From JACJVV01 sp964581515 (lineage in GTDB: Archaea > Nanobdellota > Nanobdellia > Woesearchaeales > JACJVV01), in contig CAZOOV010000010.1 in the NCBI GenBank assembly GCA_964581515.1, positions 1 to 64,000 on the forward strand: a stretch of DNA of 64,000 nucleotides, in the 5' to 3' direction. Below, one piece after another: positions 46,298 through 54,955 of the stretch. The notes under the pieces were generated by a model. The model saw only the letters and a list, made by a program, of their open reading frames with translations, was not told where the DNA came from and ran no database searches. Each line of letters begins with the position of its first letter. Position 1 is the first letter of the stretch. A program made the translations under genes and the position numbers.

Positions 46298-47206
46298 TTA
46301 TATATATGTGGCCATAAGCGGACCATTGAGCGAATATATTATGTTTAGAAGCCTGTCTAATATCATTATTGCCTTTAATTCTTCTTTTGTTGCTTTTTTC
46401 AGGCTTAAATCAATCATTTTCTGTATACCATCTTTTGTTTCTTTGAATCCAGACATATTACCTAGTTCAAACTTGAAGAATATTGAATAGAAAGTATTAA
46501 AGAAAGATATTGTTTCTTTTAGTATCTTTTTTGTTTCTTTACTAGTTTTAAGTTTTTTTGTTGAGATGTATTCACATAGTTCTTTCATATGGTCTGAGAC
46601 TTTTTCTATTTCTTCGATAATCACATAAAGTGGAGCTAATCTCTTGTAATCTGACTTGAATTTTGTGTTGATGGCTCTTCTGCAGTAATCTGCAAGGTGA
46701 TCTGCTTCGTATTTCATAAGTGATATCTGCTTGAGCCATTCAAGATCATTTTTCTTAATTGCTTCTTGTGCATCTGTAGCCATGTTCTTTATTATCAGGA
46801 AGAATCTTCTTATGACATTATTGAACTGACTGAATTCATCTTCTGAAATCTTCTTTATTTGGATGTTACTCTTGCCTTGTCTTATTATCTCGTAGCCTTC
46901 GAACTGACTTTGAAGAGTTAATTTTATCTCTTTTAGCTCTTCAAATGATGAGAATTGAATATTTACTTCATCATATCCTGTCTTATAAGCAGCTCCTAAG
47001 ATTTTTTTTATCACCGATAATTGCTTTGAAACATTAATTGATATTGCTTTAAGTTCTTTTTTTCTTTTTGTTGAAATGAAAAGCCCATTGTCTGCTTCTT
47101 TTACATCTATCTCATCGCCTTTATTGAGATTATTCTCTTTGACATAGCTTCTTGGCAATGATATTGTTAAGGATGATTCTCCATGCTTGATGAGTTTTCG
47201 TATCAT
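46298..47206 (-). CDS. AbrB-PhoU fusion regulator
   Basis: 302 residues. N-terminal SpoVT/AbrB-like DNA-binding strand domain (MIRKLIKHGESSLTISLPRSYVKENNLNKGDEIDV), then a PhoU-type helical domain from about 100 onward (two three-helix bundles with EADHLAD-like metal-binding acidic motif). Archaeal fusions like this control phosphate-type responses. Minus TATA box (about 47231-47239) is 26 nt upstream; the palindrome at 47246 is next to it, so autoregulation is possible. Confidence 0.85.
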   Translation of the reverse strand: MIRKLIKHGESSLTISLPRSYVKENNLNKGDEIDVKEADNGLFISTKRKKELKAISINVSKQLSVIKKILGAAYKTGYDEVNIQFSSFEELKEIKLTLQSQFEGYEIIRQGKSNIQIKKISEDEFSQFNNVIRRFFLIIKNMATDAQEAIKKNDLEWLKQISLMKYEADHLADYCRRAINTKFKSDYKRLAPLYVIIEEIEKVSDHMKELCEYISTKKLKTSKETKKILKETISFFNTFYSIFFKFELGNMSGFKETKDGIQKMIDLSLKKATKEELKAIMILDRLLNIIYSLNGPLMATYI

Positions 47207-47245
47207 TTTTATCTTAATATTACCTAGGACTATTTAAATTTATTC

Positions 47246-47261
47246 TTTTGTGTACACAAAA
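47246..47261. promoter_or_regulatory. 16-bp palindrome upstream of the four-gene operon and AbrB-PhoU
   Basis: TTTTGTGTACACAAAA, perfect palindrome, between the minus TATA box of AbrB-PhoU and the plus promoter region of the gene at 47297. An imperfect half-copy, TTTTGTATACATT, follows at 47267-47279 across the plus TATA box. A regulator bound here could control both directions. AbrB-PhoU is a natural candidate for binding. Confidence 0.6.
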
Positions 47262-47296
47262 TACATTTTGTATACATTAATTACTTATCTTATTGG

Positions 47297-47587
47297 ATGA
47301 ATTATATCATCATGGATAAAGGCAATATGCTATTAGAAAGATTTGTACAGCAGGATTTTATTGAAAAGTTGTTTCCCGAGGAATTTGAAGAGATACCTGA
47401 CTCAGAATGTGTAATCAGAGATAAAAAAACTGGCAAGAAGTATAGGACTATGTATGATTATCAACAAGATCATCCGCCTCAGAAAGGTGAGTATGAGTAT
47501 TCTCCTCTTAATCCAAATGATAGGGTGCCATGGGTTCATTCTGATGGGACTGTACTGATAGACTGTTATGGTGATATATATGAATGA
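47297..47587 (+). CDS. Hypothetical acidic protein, 96 aa (operon gene 1)
   Basis: I do not recognise it. 96 residues, acidic, with a Pro/Tyr-rich middle (YDYQQDHPPQKGEYEYSPL) and a C-terminal VLIDCYGDIYE. A TATA-like element sits about 26 nt before ATG 47297. Its stop codon overlaps the next start. First gene of a four-gene operon (47297-49365). Confidence 0.55.
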   Translation: MNYIIMDKGNMLLERFVQQDFIEKLFPEEFEEIPDSECVIRDKKTGKKYRTMYDYQQDHPPQKGEYEYSPLNPNDRVPWVHSDGTVLIDCYGDIYE

Positions 47588-47834
47588 TGGCATTGAAGAA
47601 AAACTACATAATTATAGGGTGATATGGCATGATTGTGAGGATGATAGGACCGGTACTTCTTTTACTGTACAGGGAAAGGATCTTTGTGATGCTTATTTTA
47701 AGGCAGTTGATACAATCAAGGGATATTCTGATTATTTAAGAGATCATTTTTGCGGGATTGATATAGAATGTCTTGTTGATGAGAATGATAAGATGTATTG
47801 GCCTGATTTTTTCTTGAAAAATAGAGGTGAATGA
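47580..47834 (+). CDS. Hypothetical protein, 84 aa (operon gene 2)
   Basis: 84 residues from ATG 47580 with RBS GGTGAT (47570-47575). Unknown. Cys and Trp are scattered (IWHDCEDD, HFCGIDIEC, YWPDF). Overlaps gene 1 by 8 nt, and its stop lies just before the start of gene 3. Confidence 0.55.
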   Translation: MNDGIEEKLHNYRVIWHDCEDDRTGTSFTVQGKDLCDAYFKAVDTIKGYSDYLRDHFCGIDIECLVDENDKMYWPDFFLKNRGE

Positions 47835-47836
47835 TA

Positions 47837-48436
47837 ATGGAAATGAAATTATTAAGACCTATCGATGGGATCTTAGCTGATATAGAACCTGAGGAAGTTA
47901 CAAGATTGAAGGATAGACGTGAGTTTAATAATAATGCAGAGTGGGCTGTATATCAGGCAAAAGTTTTCTATGAAGGTTTTGGAGATACAGAAAAAGCGAT
48001 TGAAATCCTGGAAGATGCAAGAAAAGCAGAACCTGGAAATTCAGATCTTATCTTTTGTCTTGCAGAATGTTATTCCAGAAGTGAAGAAGGATTGGATCAA
48101 GCATTTAAATTATGTGAGAAAGGTGTTAAAATAGATAATAAGTCTGATTATGGCTACACAATAATGGCAAGAGTGCAAGTAGCTCAGCAAAAACCTATAG
48201 ATGCATATACTTCTGCAATGAACGCTCTTAAAATCAATAATTCCAATTATGAGGCTGGAATTTATCTTGGTTCTATTGGATTTGCTATTGCTATGGCAGA
48301 AGGTGATATAGAAGAGATGCAATATAGTCTAGAGAATCTAAGGCTAACAAAAAAGATTTTTCCTGATTCTGCAAGGCTTGATACAATCATCAAGGAGAAT
48401 GAAGATTATCTTAAGAGATTTAAGCAAGGAGGATAA
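47837..48436 (+). CDS. TPR-type repeat protein, 199 aa (operon gene 3)
   Basis: 199 residues from ATG 47837: RBS GGTGA (47826-47830) touches ATG 47831 but is 6 nt from 47837. Repeated helix pairs of TPR type, such as AVYQAKVFYEGFGDTEKAIEIL, ...LIFCLAECYSRSEEGLDQAFKLCEKG and YTIMARVQVAQQKPIDAYTSAM. Probably a scaffold for partner proteins of the operon. No enzyme motif. Confidence 0.7.
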   Translation: MEMKLLRPIDGILADIEPEEVTRLKDRREFNNNAEWAVYQAKVFYEGFGDTEKAIEILEDARKAEPGNSDLIFCLAECYSRSEEGLDQAFKLCEKGVKIDNKSDYGYTIMARVQVAQQKPIDAYTSAMNALKINNSNYEAGIYLGSIGFAIAMAEGDIEEMQYSLENLRLTKKIFPDSARLDTIIKENEDYLKRFKQGG

Positions 48437-48441
48437 TTAAA

Positions 48442-49365
48442 ATGACAAGATTTAAACTAAAAATGACACATTATGAGCCTGGCTGTGGCTGTGGTTGTGA
48501 AGATAATGACCTTAATATCGCTGATCAGACATACACGAAAGAGTTTAGTTTTGAAGGTACAAGAGAAGGTGCTCAAAAAGAGATCAAAAGCCTTGAGGAA
48601 TGGGGCGCTGTTCCTTGTTATGGGAATCAATGGAGCATTGTTGAATTAAGGGTACCTGATTTGCTTATAGTCTCAGGTCCTTCTTGTACTGGAAAGGGTC
48701 CATTGATTGACGCAGTGCAGAGATATAATGATGATATTAGCTTTAATAGCATTAATGTCATCAAAAGTCTTGAGTCAAGACCAGATGGTCTGCGTGAGTC
48801 TGATGATCCTGATTATTTTATGAGCTCTGATCAGATAAGGTCCTTAGGTGATGATTATGTCGTAGGAGAATGCAGAGGCATCCCTCAAGCTGTAAAACTT
48901 GATGATCTTTATTCACAAGATGGTCTTATGTTACTTGAAGCTTACCATACATTAGGTGCAGATGTATACACAGCAGTAAGGCAAAGGTGTTATGATATTG
49001 AGACAAGATCCGTATTCTTATCTCCTTTATCAATGGAAGAAACAAAAAGAGATGATTTAGAAAGCTATCTCACTGGAATCCTTATGGATAAGCAGATGAA
49101 GAGGTCTATAAAAGGTGGAAGAGATATTTTCTCAGGCAATGTTATCGAAGATCAGGTTTCAAGAGCAATGGATGCTTATTCTGAACTTAAGAATGCACAT
49201 AAATATTCTCATGTGATTGTAAATCATGATGGTGAAGGACATCCTAATTGGGATCAAGATCCTTTGGTTGGAGATGCTGCAAGAGCTGTTAGTATATTAG
49301 CTGAGATAGTGCAAAATGGTTATACTGATAATTCTGAACATTGGACTGCTGATTCGATAAAATAA
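48442..49365 (+). CDS. Guanylate-kinase-like P-loop protein with Cys-rich N-terminus (operon gene 4)
   Basis: 307 residues. Residues 1-70 hold a GCGCGC cluster and a small domain. LLIVSGPSCTGKGPL (about 74-88) is a Walker A like guanylate kinase's GPSGxGK. Then SLESRPDGLRESDDPDYFMSSDQ matches the GMP-binding part of guanylate kinases (R-x-P...-D-G/PDYF) but loosely. VGECRGIPQAV follows. Typical enzyme length is about 200, so there is extra sequence at both ends. It may phosphorylate a nucleotide or only bind one. Follows gene 3 by 5 nt. Confidence 0.65.
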   Translation: MTRFKLKMTHYEPGCGCGCEDNDLNIADQTYTKEFSFEGTREGAQKEIKSLEEWGAVPCYGNQWSIVELRVPDLLIVSGPSCTGKGPLIDAVQRYNDDISFNSINVIKSLESRPDGLRESDDPDYFMSSDQIRSLGDDYVVGECRGIPQAVKLDDLYSQDGLMLLEAYHTLGADVYTAVRQRCYDIETRSVFLSPLSMEETKRDDLESYLTGILMDKQMKRSIKGGRDIFSGNVIEDQVSRAMDAYSELKNAHKYSHVIVNHDGEGHPNWDQDPLVGDAARAVSILAEIVQNGYTDNSEHWTADSIK

Positions 49366-49423
49366 GTGCAATACCGTTAAATAGGGGAATTTTTTATAAA
49401 TTGGTATAGGCTTTTCATTTGAT

Positions 49424-50818
49424 ATGGTACTTGAAAAGCTTGGTAATTCACTTAAGCAGACCCTCTCAAAGATAGCTGGAAGCTTGGTTGTTGATGAGAA
49501 GCTCATTAATGAACTAGTTAAGGATATCCAAAGAGCACTTCTACAGAGTGATGTGAATGTTAAGCTTGTATTTGAACTGACTAAGCAGATTAAGGATAGG
49601 GCTTTGAATGAAGAACTTCCCTCTGGCTTGACTAAAAAAGAGCAGCTTATTAAGATTGTACATGAAGAGCTTGTTAAATTCTTAGGTGGGGAAGGTCATA
49701 AGATAAAACTTGATAAGAAACCTTTGAAGATAATGCTTGTAGGACTTTTTGGTTCTGGTAAGACAACTTGCGCTGGAAAATTAGCGAAATTCTTCACGAA
49801 TAGAGGAAAGAAAGTAGCAATCGTTGGATTAGATATCCATAGGCCAGCAGCTATGACACAGGTAGAACAGATTGCAAAGCAATTGAAGGTACCTTTCTTT
49901 ATTGATAAGGAAAAGAAGGATGTAATAAAGATATATGATTCTGTTAAAGATAAATTAAATGAATTTGATGTAGTGCTTGTAGATACAGCAGGAAGAGACG
50001 CTCTGTCACTTGATCTTATTCAAGAGATAGAAGGCTTGAATAATCATATCAAACCTGATGAGCGATTACTCGTCATAAGTGCTGATATTGGTCAGGCAGC
50101 TGAAAAACAAGCTACACAATTTCATGAAAGTTGCAATATAACAGGAGTTATTGCAACAAAGATGGATGGTACTGCAAAAGCAGGTGGTGCACTTAGTGCT
50201 TGTGCAATTACTGACGCTCCTATAAAATTCATAGGTGTCGGTGAGAAGATGGATGATCTTGAACAGTTTAATCCTGCTGGTTTTGTAGGAAGATTGCTTG
50301 GTATGGGTGATATTGAAGAGCTTCTTGAAAAAGCAAAAGTCGCTATTGATGAAGATGAGGCAAAAGATTTAGGAGCTAAATTCATGAAAGGTGATTTTAG
50401 CCTTATTGATCTTTATCAACAGATGCAAGCTATGAAAAAGATGGGTCCTTTATCAAAAGTAATGGAACTTGTTCCAGGAATGGGTCAATTGCAACTTCCA
50501 AAAGATATGATTAATGTCCAACAAGATAAACTTGAAAGATGGAAATATGCAATGGATTCAATGACTAAAAAAGAATTAGAAGATCCAGATCATATCTCTA
50601 TTGATCATGTTGAAAGGATATCAAAAGGTTCAGGTGTTGAAGTGGGTGAAGTTCGAGGGCTTTTGAAGCAGTATAAACAAAGTAAGAAACTTATGAAGAT
50701 GTTCAAAGGTAAAGATCCTGAAAAAATGATGGGTAAGATGGGCGGAATGAAAGGAATGGCACAGATGATGAAAGGTATGAAGGGCATGAAAGGCGCTAAA
50801 GGAATGAAATTTAAGTGA
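49424..50818 (+). CDS. srp54: Signal recognition particle GTPase SRP54
   Basis: 464 residues. N domain (1-85), G domain with GLFGSGKTTCAGKLA, VDTAGRD and TKMDGTAKAGGA, and a Met-rich M domain (about 310-464, ending in repeated GMKGM) that binds 7S RNA and signal sequences. A TATA box (about 49390-49400) gives a leaderless transcript. No 7S RNA gene is seen in the window. Confidence 0.97.
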   Translation: MVLEKLGNSLKQTLSKIAGSLVVDEKLINELVKDIQRALLQSDVNVKLVFELTKQIKDRALNEELPSGLTKKEQLIKIVHEELVKFLGGEGHKIKLDKKPLKIMLVGLFGSGKTTCAGKLAKFFTNRGKKVAIVGLDIHRPAAMTQVEQIAKQLKVPFFIDKEKKDVIKIYDSVKDKLNEFDVVLVDTAGRDALSLDLIQEIEGLNNHIKPDERLLVISADIGQAAEKQATQFHESCNITGVIATKMDGTAKAGGALSACAITDAPIKFIGVGEKMDDLEQFNPAGFVGRLLGMGDIEELLEKAKVAIDEDEAKDLGAKFMKGDFSLIDLYQQMQAMKKMGPLSKVMELVPGMGQLQLPKDMINVQQDKLERWKYAMDSMTKKELEDPDHISIDHVERISKGSGVEVGEVRGLLKQYKQSKKLMKMFKGKDPEKMMGKMGGMKGMAQMMKGMKGMKGAKGMKFK

Positions 50819-50971
50819 TTGAGCATTATTTGAATCCTGATTCTTGAGTTCTAATTTATTGTAATATTTGTTATTGAAAATTTCATTTAAGAGATTTTAA
50901 TGGGGATATTGAATATTTTATGAAGAAAACTTACCATAATCTTTAAAAGCGCTCTAGTATTCTGGTCTATC

Positions 50972-51787
50972 ATGGATATAGACGATGTATCTGATGGAAA
51001 CAAGAAGACTATGCTTGATGCAATGTCACAAACTAAGAAAGACATTAAGACTATCTGTAGAGATATTTCTGATAAAATAAAGAATAGTGGGTTTGTGGAT
51101 CGTTTTAAAGATTATTATAAATATAAAAAAGGAGAATTAGCATATGCGTCATTTGTTGGGGTCTTTGCATTAGGTTCATTATATATGGCTTCTTTTGGTG
51201 CTGCATATGTTGACTGGCCTATCTTTGATAGTAGGCTTAAATCAGGAAGGACAAAGAATGGTGTTGCTGCTGTTGTAAGCGGCATCATGGCGAAACAATA
51301 TCATGAATGGGGTCAAGCAAGCGATAATGAACTTCAGAAAGTGACTCTTGATGCAAAAGTCAAGAAAGTATGTTATCCGGATGCAGAAATAGAAGGAGAT
51401 GTCAGGAAAGGAGGACGTGTGTACAGTGATGTTGATTTATGGATCACTTCATCAACCTTCTCTGCAAGCCCTGTAAAAAAAGGGAAAGAAGAATACCTGA
51501 ACGGTTCTGTGGCTAAATCCGAATTCAACTGGAAGATTGAGCAGACTGGTCATGATAGATACCTCATTAGAAGAAAAGGATGGAAAAATAATGCAGAACT
51601 GGTTTTTGATGTTCATAATGGGGTCATTGAAGGAAAATACATCAGGCATGGTATGCATTTTGATTGGAAAATAAAAGGCACTTATGATAATTGGGGACGT
51701 TTTGAGATGGATATTGATCATCCTTTGGTCTTAGGCATAAAAGTTGAGGGAGATTGTAAGACACAGTATAAGCAATCACAACAATAA
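50972..51787 (+). CDS. Hypothetical membrane-anchored protein
   Basis: 271 residues. A soluble charged N-terminus, one membrane helix (about 56-76, YASFVGVFALGSLYMASFGAAYV), and an outside part rich in beta strands (SDVDLWITSSTF, FNWKIEQTGHDRYLIRRKGW, GTYDNWGRFEMDIDH). TATA-like CTTTAAAAG at about 50942. I do not recognise the family. Confidence 0.6.
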   Translation: MDIDDVSDGNKKTMLDAMSQTKKDIKTICRDISDKIKNSGFVDRFKDYYKYKKGELAYASFVGVFALGSLYMASFGAAYVDWPIFDSRLKSGRTKNGVAAVVSGIMAKQYHEWGQASDNELQKVTLDAKVKKVCYPDAEIEGDVRKGGRVYSDVDLWITSSTFSASPVKKGKEEYLNGSVAKSEFNWKIEQTGHDRYLIRRKGWKNNAELVFDVHNGVIEGKYIRHGMHFDWKIKGTYDNWGRFEMDIDHPLVLGIKVEGDCKTQYKQSQQ

Positions 51788-51824
51788 TTATAATATCTTA
51801 TTATATTTTCATTCTTAACTAAAA

Positions 51825-52910
51825 ATGGATAGCGAAAGAATTGCAAGCTTCCATCCTTTGAGTGGTATGAGGGTGTTGAACGATCATGGTATACATGACG
51901 CTCTTTCTAGAGGACTTGTGAAAGTTGATAAGGAATTAGAAGAAGAACAATTTCAGCCAAATACTCTTGATGTTAGGATTGGTAAAGTTAAGATTTATGA
52001 TTATAATAATCGGGAGCCAATTGAAGGGGTGATTGATCCTGATGATATCTTACCAACAAATATTATTTCTGATAAAAAAGATGCAGAGATAATATTGCCA
52101 GGTAATAGTTTTGCTGAAATATATTTACATGAGATTATTGATTTTGACAAAAATGATTATATGCTTGGTGTTGATCTTAGAAGTAGTCGTGGAAGAAATG
52201 GTTTGTCATTAGTAAATCAGCATATTGAAAAAGATAAAGAAGGAAATGTTTTTCTTCCTGTAAGAAATCTAAATCCTAATCCTGTAAAACTTTATGGACA
52301 TGAAAGGTTTGCACAATTATTCTTTTATGTTGTCAATAATGAATTGCCTGCTGATGGTCATGTTGTTGGAGATGTTAATGAGGCCAGGGGTTTGTGTGAT
52401 GCGCTTAGTGATGATGTGATAAAGCTTGAACATAATTATATTCTACTTAATGTTGGTTCTAGGTTATTGAGATACAAGACTGGAGTTGGAATGATTGATA
52501 CTAGAAAGCAATATGAAGAAGAAGAACTTTTTAATGTTAGAGGAGAGGGTACGTTTACTTTAAGTCCAGGTGATGTTTATATACTTGAGCTTGAACCTGA
52601 ACTTCATGTTCCTGATGATATGGGCATTAGTCTTCTTCATCAAATGCCTTATAAGCAAAGGTCGGGTTTACTTGTTCCTGATCCTACTTTGTTTTTTCTT
52701 GAATCACATAGACTTAATGCAGGCTGGGTAGATTCAGGATATTCTGGGAAAGTTACTGCGCATCCTCAAAGGATAAATACCATGGGTGCATATGAGACTG
52801 GTCATCCAATAGTTCTTGGTATGATATATAAATATGATAATGCAGCAAGAAGAAGTTATGGTGATTCTGAATTAGGCAGTAAAAGAGTAGAAAAGAATCA
52901 TATGCATTAA
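51825..52910 (+). CDS. Tandem dCTP-deaminase-fold protein
   Basis: 361 residues, about twice a Dcd monomer (170-200). First half: VLNDHGIHDALSRGLVKV, QPNTLDVRIGK and VDLRSSRGRNGLSLVNQ, matching the Dcd/dUTPase trimer fold with the catalytic Ser-Arg-Gly motif. Second half: FTLSPGDVYILELEPELHVPDDM, ...QRSGLLVPD, with a second degenerate copy. It likely deaminates dCTP or hydrolyses dUTP; a longer two-domain bacterial Dcd has a similar size. Activity of the second half is unclear. Confidence 0.8.
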   Translation: MDSERIASFHPLSGMRVLNDHGIHDALSRGLVKVDKELEEEQFQPNTLDVRIGKVKIYDYNNREPIEGVIDPDDILPTNIISDKKDAEIILPGNSFAEIYLHEIIDFDKNDYMLGVDLRSSRGRNGLSLVNQHIEKDKEGNVFLPVRNLNPNPVKLYGHERFAQLFFYVVNNELPADGHVVGDVNEARGLCDALSDDVIKLEHNYILLNVGSRLLRYKTGVGMIDTRKQYEEEELFNVRGEGTFTLSPGDVYILELEPELHVPDDMGISLLHQMPYKQRSGLLVPDPTLFFLESHRLNAGWVDSGYSGKVTAHPQRINTMGAYETGHPIVLGMIYKYDNAARRSYGDSELGSKRVEKNHMH

Positions 52911-52967
52911 TATTATATTTAATTTCAATAAATAAATTTTATAAATATATTGTAGATTTCTTACTTC

Positions 52968-53576
52968 ATGTTAAAAATAACACCTTATCTTGGAATACTT
53001 GTAATAATAATCTCTATCGGTGGAGTTTGGTATCCTAAGTTGGGTTATTTTCTAGTGTTTGTATTTGCTGCATTATTATCAATCAGTCCTTTCAAAGGAA
53101 GATGGTTTTGTGGTAATCTATGTCCAAGAGGAAGTTTTCATGATTTCTGGCTTGGAAAAATAAGTTATAAGAAGAAGATACCTAAATTTTTTCGAAGCTT
53201 ATGGGTCAGAATACCGGTTTTTATTGCAATGATTGGTTTTATGATACATAGAATAATCCAGACACAAGGTATTGTAGATAAAATAGGTATGGTATTTGTT
53301 ACAATGTGTCTTGTTACAACAACTATATCAATACTTTTTGGACTTTTTATATCTCCTAGGGCATGGTGTAGTTTTTGTCCTATGGGAACAATACAGATGT
53401 GGTTCGGTGGTAAAAAATATCAGTTGAAGTTTAATAAGAAAAAATGCATTGATTGTGGAATCTGTTCAAAAGTATGTCCTATGCAATTGAAAGTTAATGA
53501 GATAACGCATAAACCAGATTGTATCAAATGTGGACGATGTATTGATGCTTGTCCTAAGAATGCGCTTAAATTCTGA
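52968..53576 (+). CDS. NapH/YccM-like membrane Fe-S protein
   Basis: 202 residues. About four membrane helices; a WFCGNLCPRGSFHDF and a WCSFCPMGTIQMW motif on loops, as in NapH-type quinol oxidising proteins. C-terminal ferredoxin domain with two clusters: CIDCGICSKVCP and CIKCGRCIDACP. It may pass electrons from quinone; partner genes (napG and so on) are absent here. TATA-like TTTATAAATA about 27 nt upstream (leaderless). Confidence 0.85.
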   Translation: MLKITPYLGILVIIISIGGVWYPKLGYFLVFVFAALLSISPFKGRWFCGNLCPRGSFHDFWLGKISYKKKIPKFFRSLWVRIPVFIAMIGFMIHRIIQTQGIVDKIGMVFVTMCLVTTTISILFGLFISPRAWCSFCPMGTIQMWFGGKKYQLKFNKKKCIDCGICSKVCPMQLKVNEITHKPDCIKCGRCIDACPKNALKF

Positions 53577-53617
53577 ATTTATATTTGGCAAAATTTTGAA
53601 TTATTAGTTCTTGTTCT

Positions 53618-54955
53618 TTAGGTTCTCCAGTTAATGGAATCCCTATCCATATAAGGAACTCCTTTCTCTTTCTCTTGCCCATAGAAATCACATCTTGGAA
53701 AATCAAAGCTCTGCTCTACATGTTGTATCATCACATCATCTATGAATCCTGCAGCTGTTCCGAAATTTATAGTTGCTTTAGGAGAAAGTTTACCAGTATG
53801 TGTAATAAAAGGGGTACAACCAGAGCAACCCATAAATATCTCAATGCCTGCATAACCTTTCATCCTTTCTACATATGATATGCCAGTTTTCCATATCTCC
53901 TGAGCGAGTTCAAGGACGGTCTCTTCAGGAATCCAGTCAATCTTGTGCATATCATCATATGGTGTGACGAGAACTCTGCTTTGTGGTGTATGATATATGC
54001 CTTCTGATTTGAAATATAATCCATTGATCCACGATTCAATTGTTCTTCCAAATTCATGAGGAGTGTATTCTCTTACAATCTCTTTCCAATTAAAATAATG
54101 AGTGCTGCCATAATCTTTATGATATTTGGAAGTTTGTCCTTCAAGAGCTTTTTTTAATTCTGCATTAACTTTCTCTATAACTTCTTCTGACAATCCTGCC
54201 ATTATCTCTTTTCCTTTATCTGTGAGCACAAGCTCTTCTCTGCTGTAATCATATTTCTTCTCTCTTGGTTTTCTTGTCATCTGTTCTTCAATCCCTATCC
54301 AGGGTTTAGTAAGCATATCTGCTCTTCCTACAAATGTATCTGGACCAAATTGGAATTCATTATCTATTACAGGCATCTCTTTCGGGAAATATTCGCTATC
54401 TTCAAATTGAATGTGAGCTTGTCTTATATATTCGTGGATTACTGATTCCATCGGGAAAACGACTTCATGCCATATCACTTCGTCGATGCTGAATCCACGA
54501 TATGATCCTTCTTGTGTTGCAATCTTTACATTATCATGAGGCTTATCTTTTTTTATTTTTGCTGTTAAAGCTGGAATTACTTTGCTAGCTAGTTTCTCTA
54601 CATCAATAGGTGTAGATAATGGCTGTCTTCTTCTCATATTTGTGGAATTGAAAAGTGAGTTTCTTGTACCTCCATGGAAATGATATTTTCCTTTAGGTTT
54701 ATATTCAGGTAGTCCTAGCTGATTGACAACAGCCATTGCAGTGTTTGTCACTATCATATCCTGCATGATCCATGGATAATTTCCATAATGATATTTTATC
54801 CATTTTCCATCTTTCTCTTTGGTTTCAGTAACATGATAAATGCTTTCTTTGTCTTCTGCTGCATGGATGAGACGATCTTCTACAGTTTTGACTACTTTTG
54901 CGAGTTCTTGTTCAGATATCAGCTGTGTAGCTTCCTTGATTTTTCTGAGTTTCAT
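53618..54955 (-). CDS. Hypothetical protein, 445 aa, partner of a metallopeptidase
   Basis: I do not recognise it. No membrane helix or signal. Several short Trp/His/Asp clusters (HVTETKEKDGKWIKYHYG, EVIWHEVVFPMES, RADMLTKPWIGIEEQMTRKPRE) and a late GCSGC. Its start overlaps the upstream metallopeptidase stop by 4 nt (ATGA), so both are made together. Confidence 0.55.
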   Translation of the reverse strand: MKLRKIKEATQLISEQELAKVVKTVEDRLIHAAEDKESIYHVTETKEKDGKWIKYHYGNYPWIMQDMIVTNTAMAVVNQLGLPEYKPKGKYHFHGGTRNSLFNSTNMRRRQPLSTPIDVEKLASKVIPALTAKIKKDKPHDNVKIATQEGSYRGFSIDEVIWHEVVFPMESVIHEYIRQAHIQFEDSEYFPKEMPVIDNEFQFGPDTFVGRADMLTKPWIGIEEQMTRKPREKKYDYSREELVLTDKGKEIMAGLSEEVIEKVNAELKKALEGQTSKYHKDYGSTHYFNWKEIVREYTPHEFGRTIESWINGLYFKSEGIYHTPQSRVLVTPYDDMHKIDWIPEETVLELAQEIWKTGISYVERMKGYAGIEIFMGCSGCTPFITHTGKLSPKATINFGTAAGFIDDVMIQHVEQSFDFPRCDFYGQEKEKGVPYMDRDSINWRT

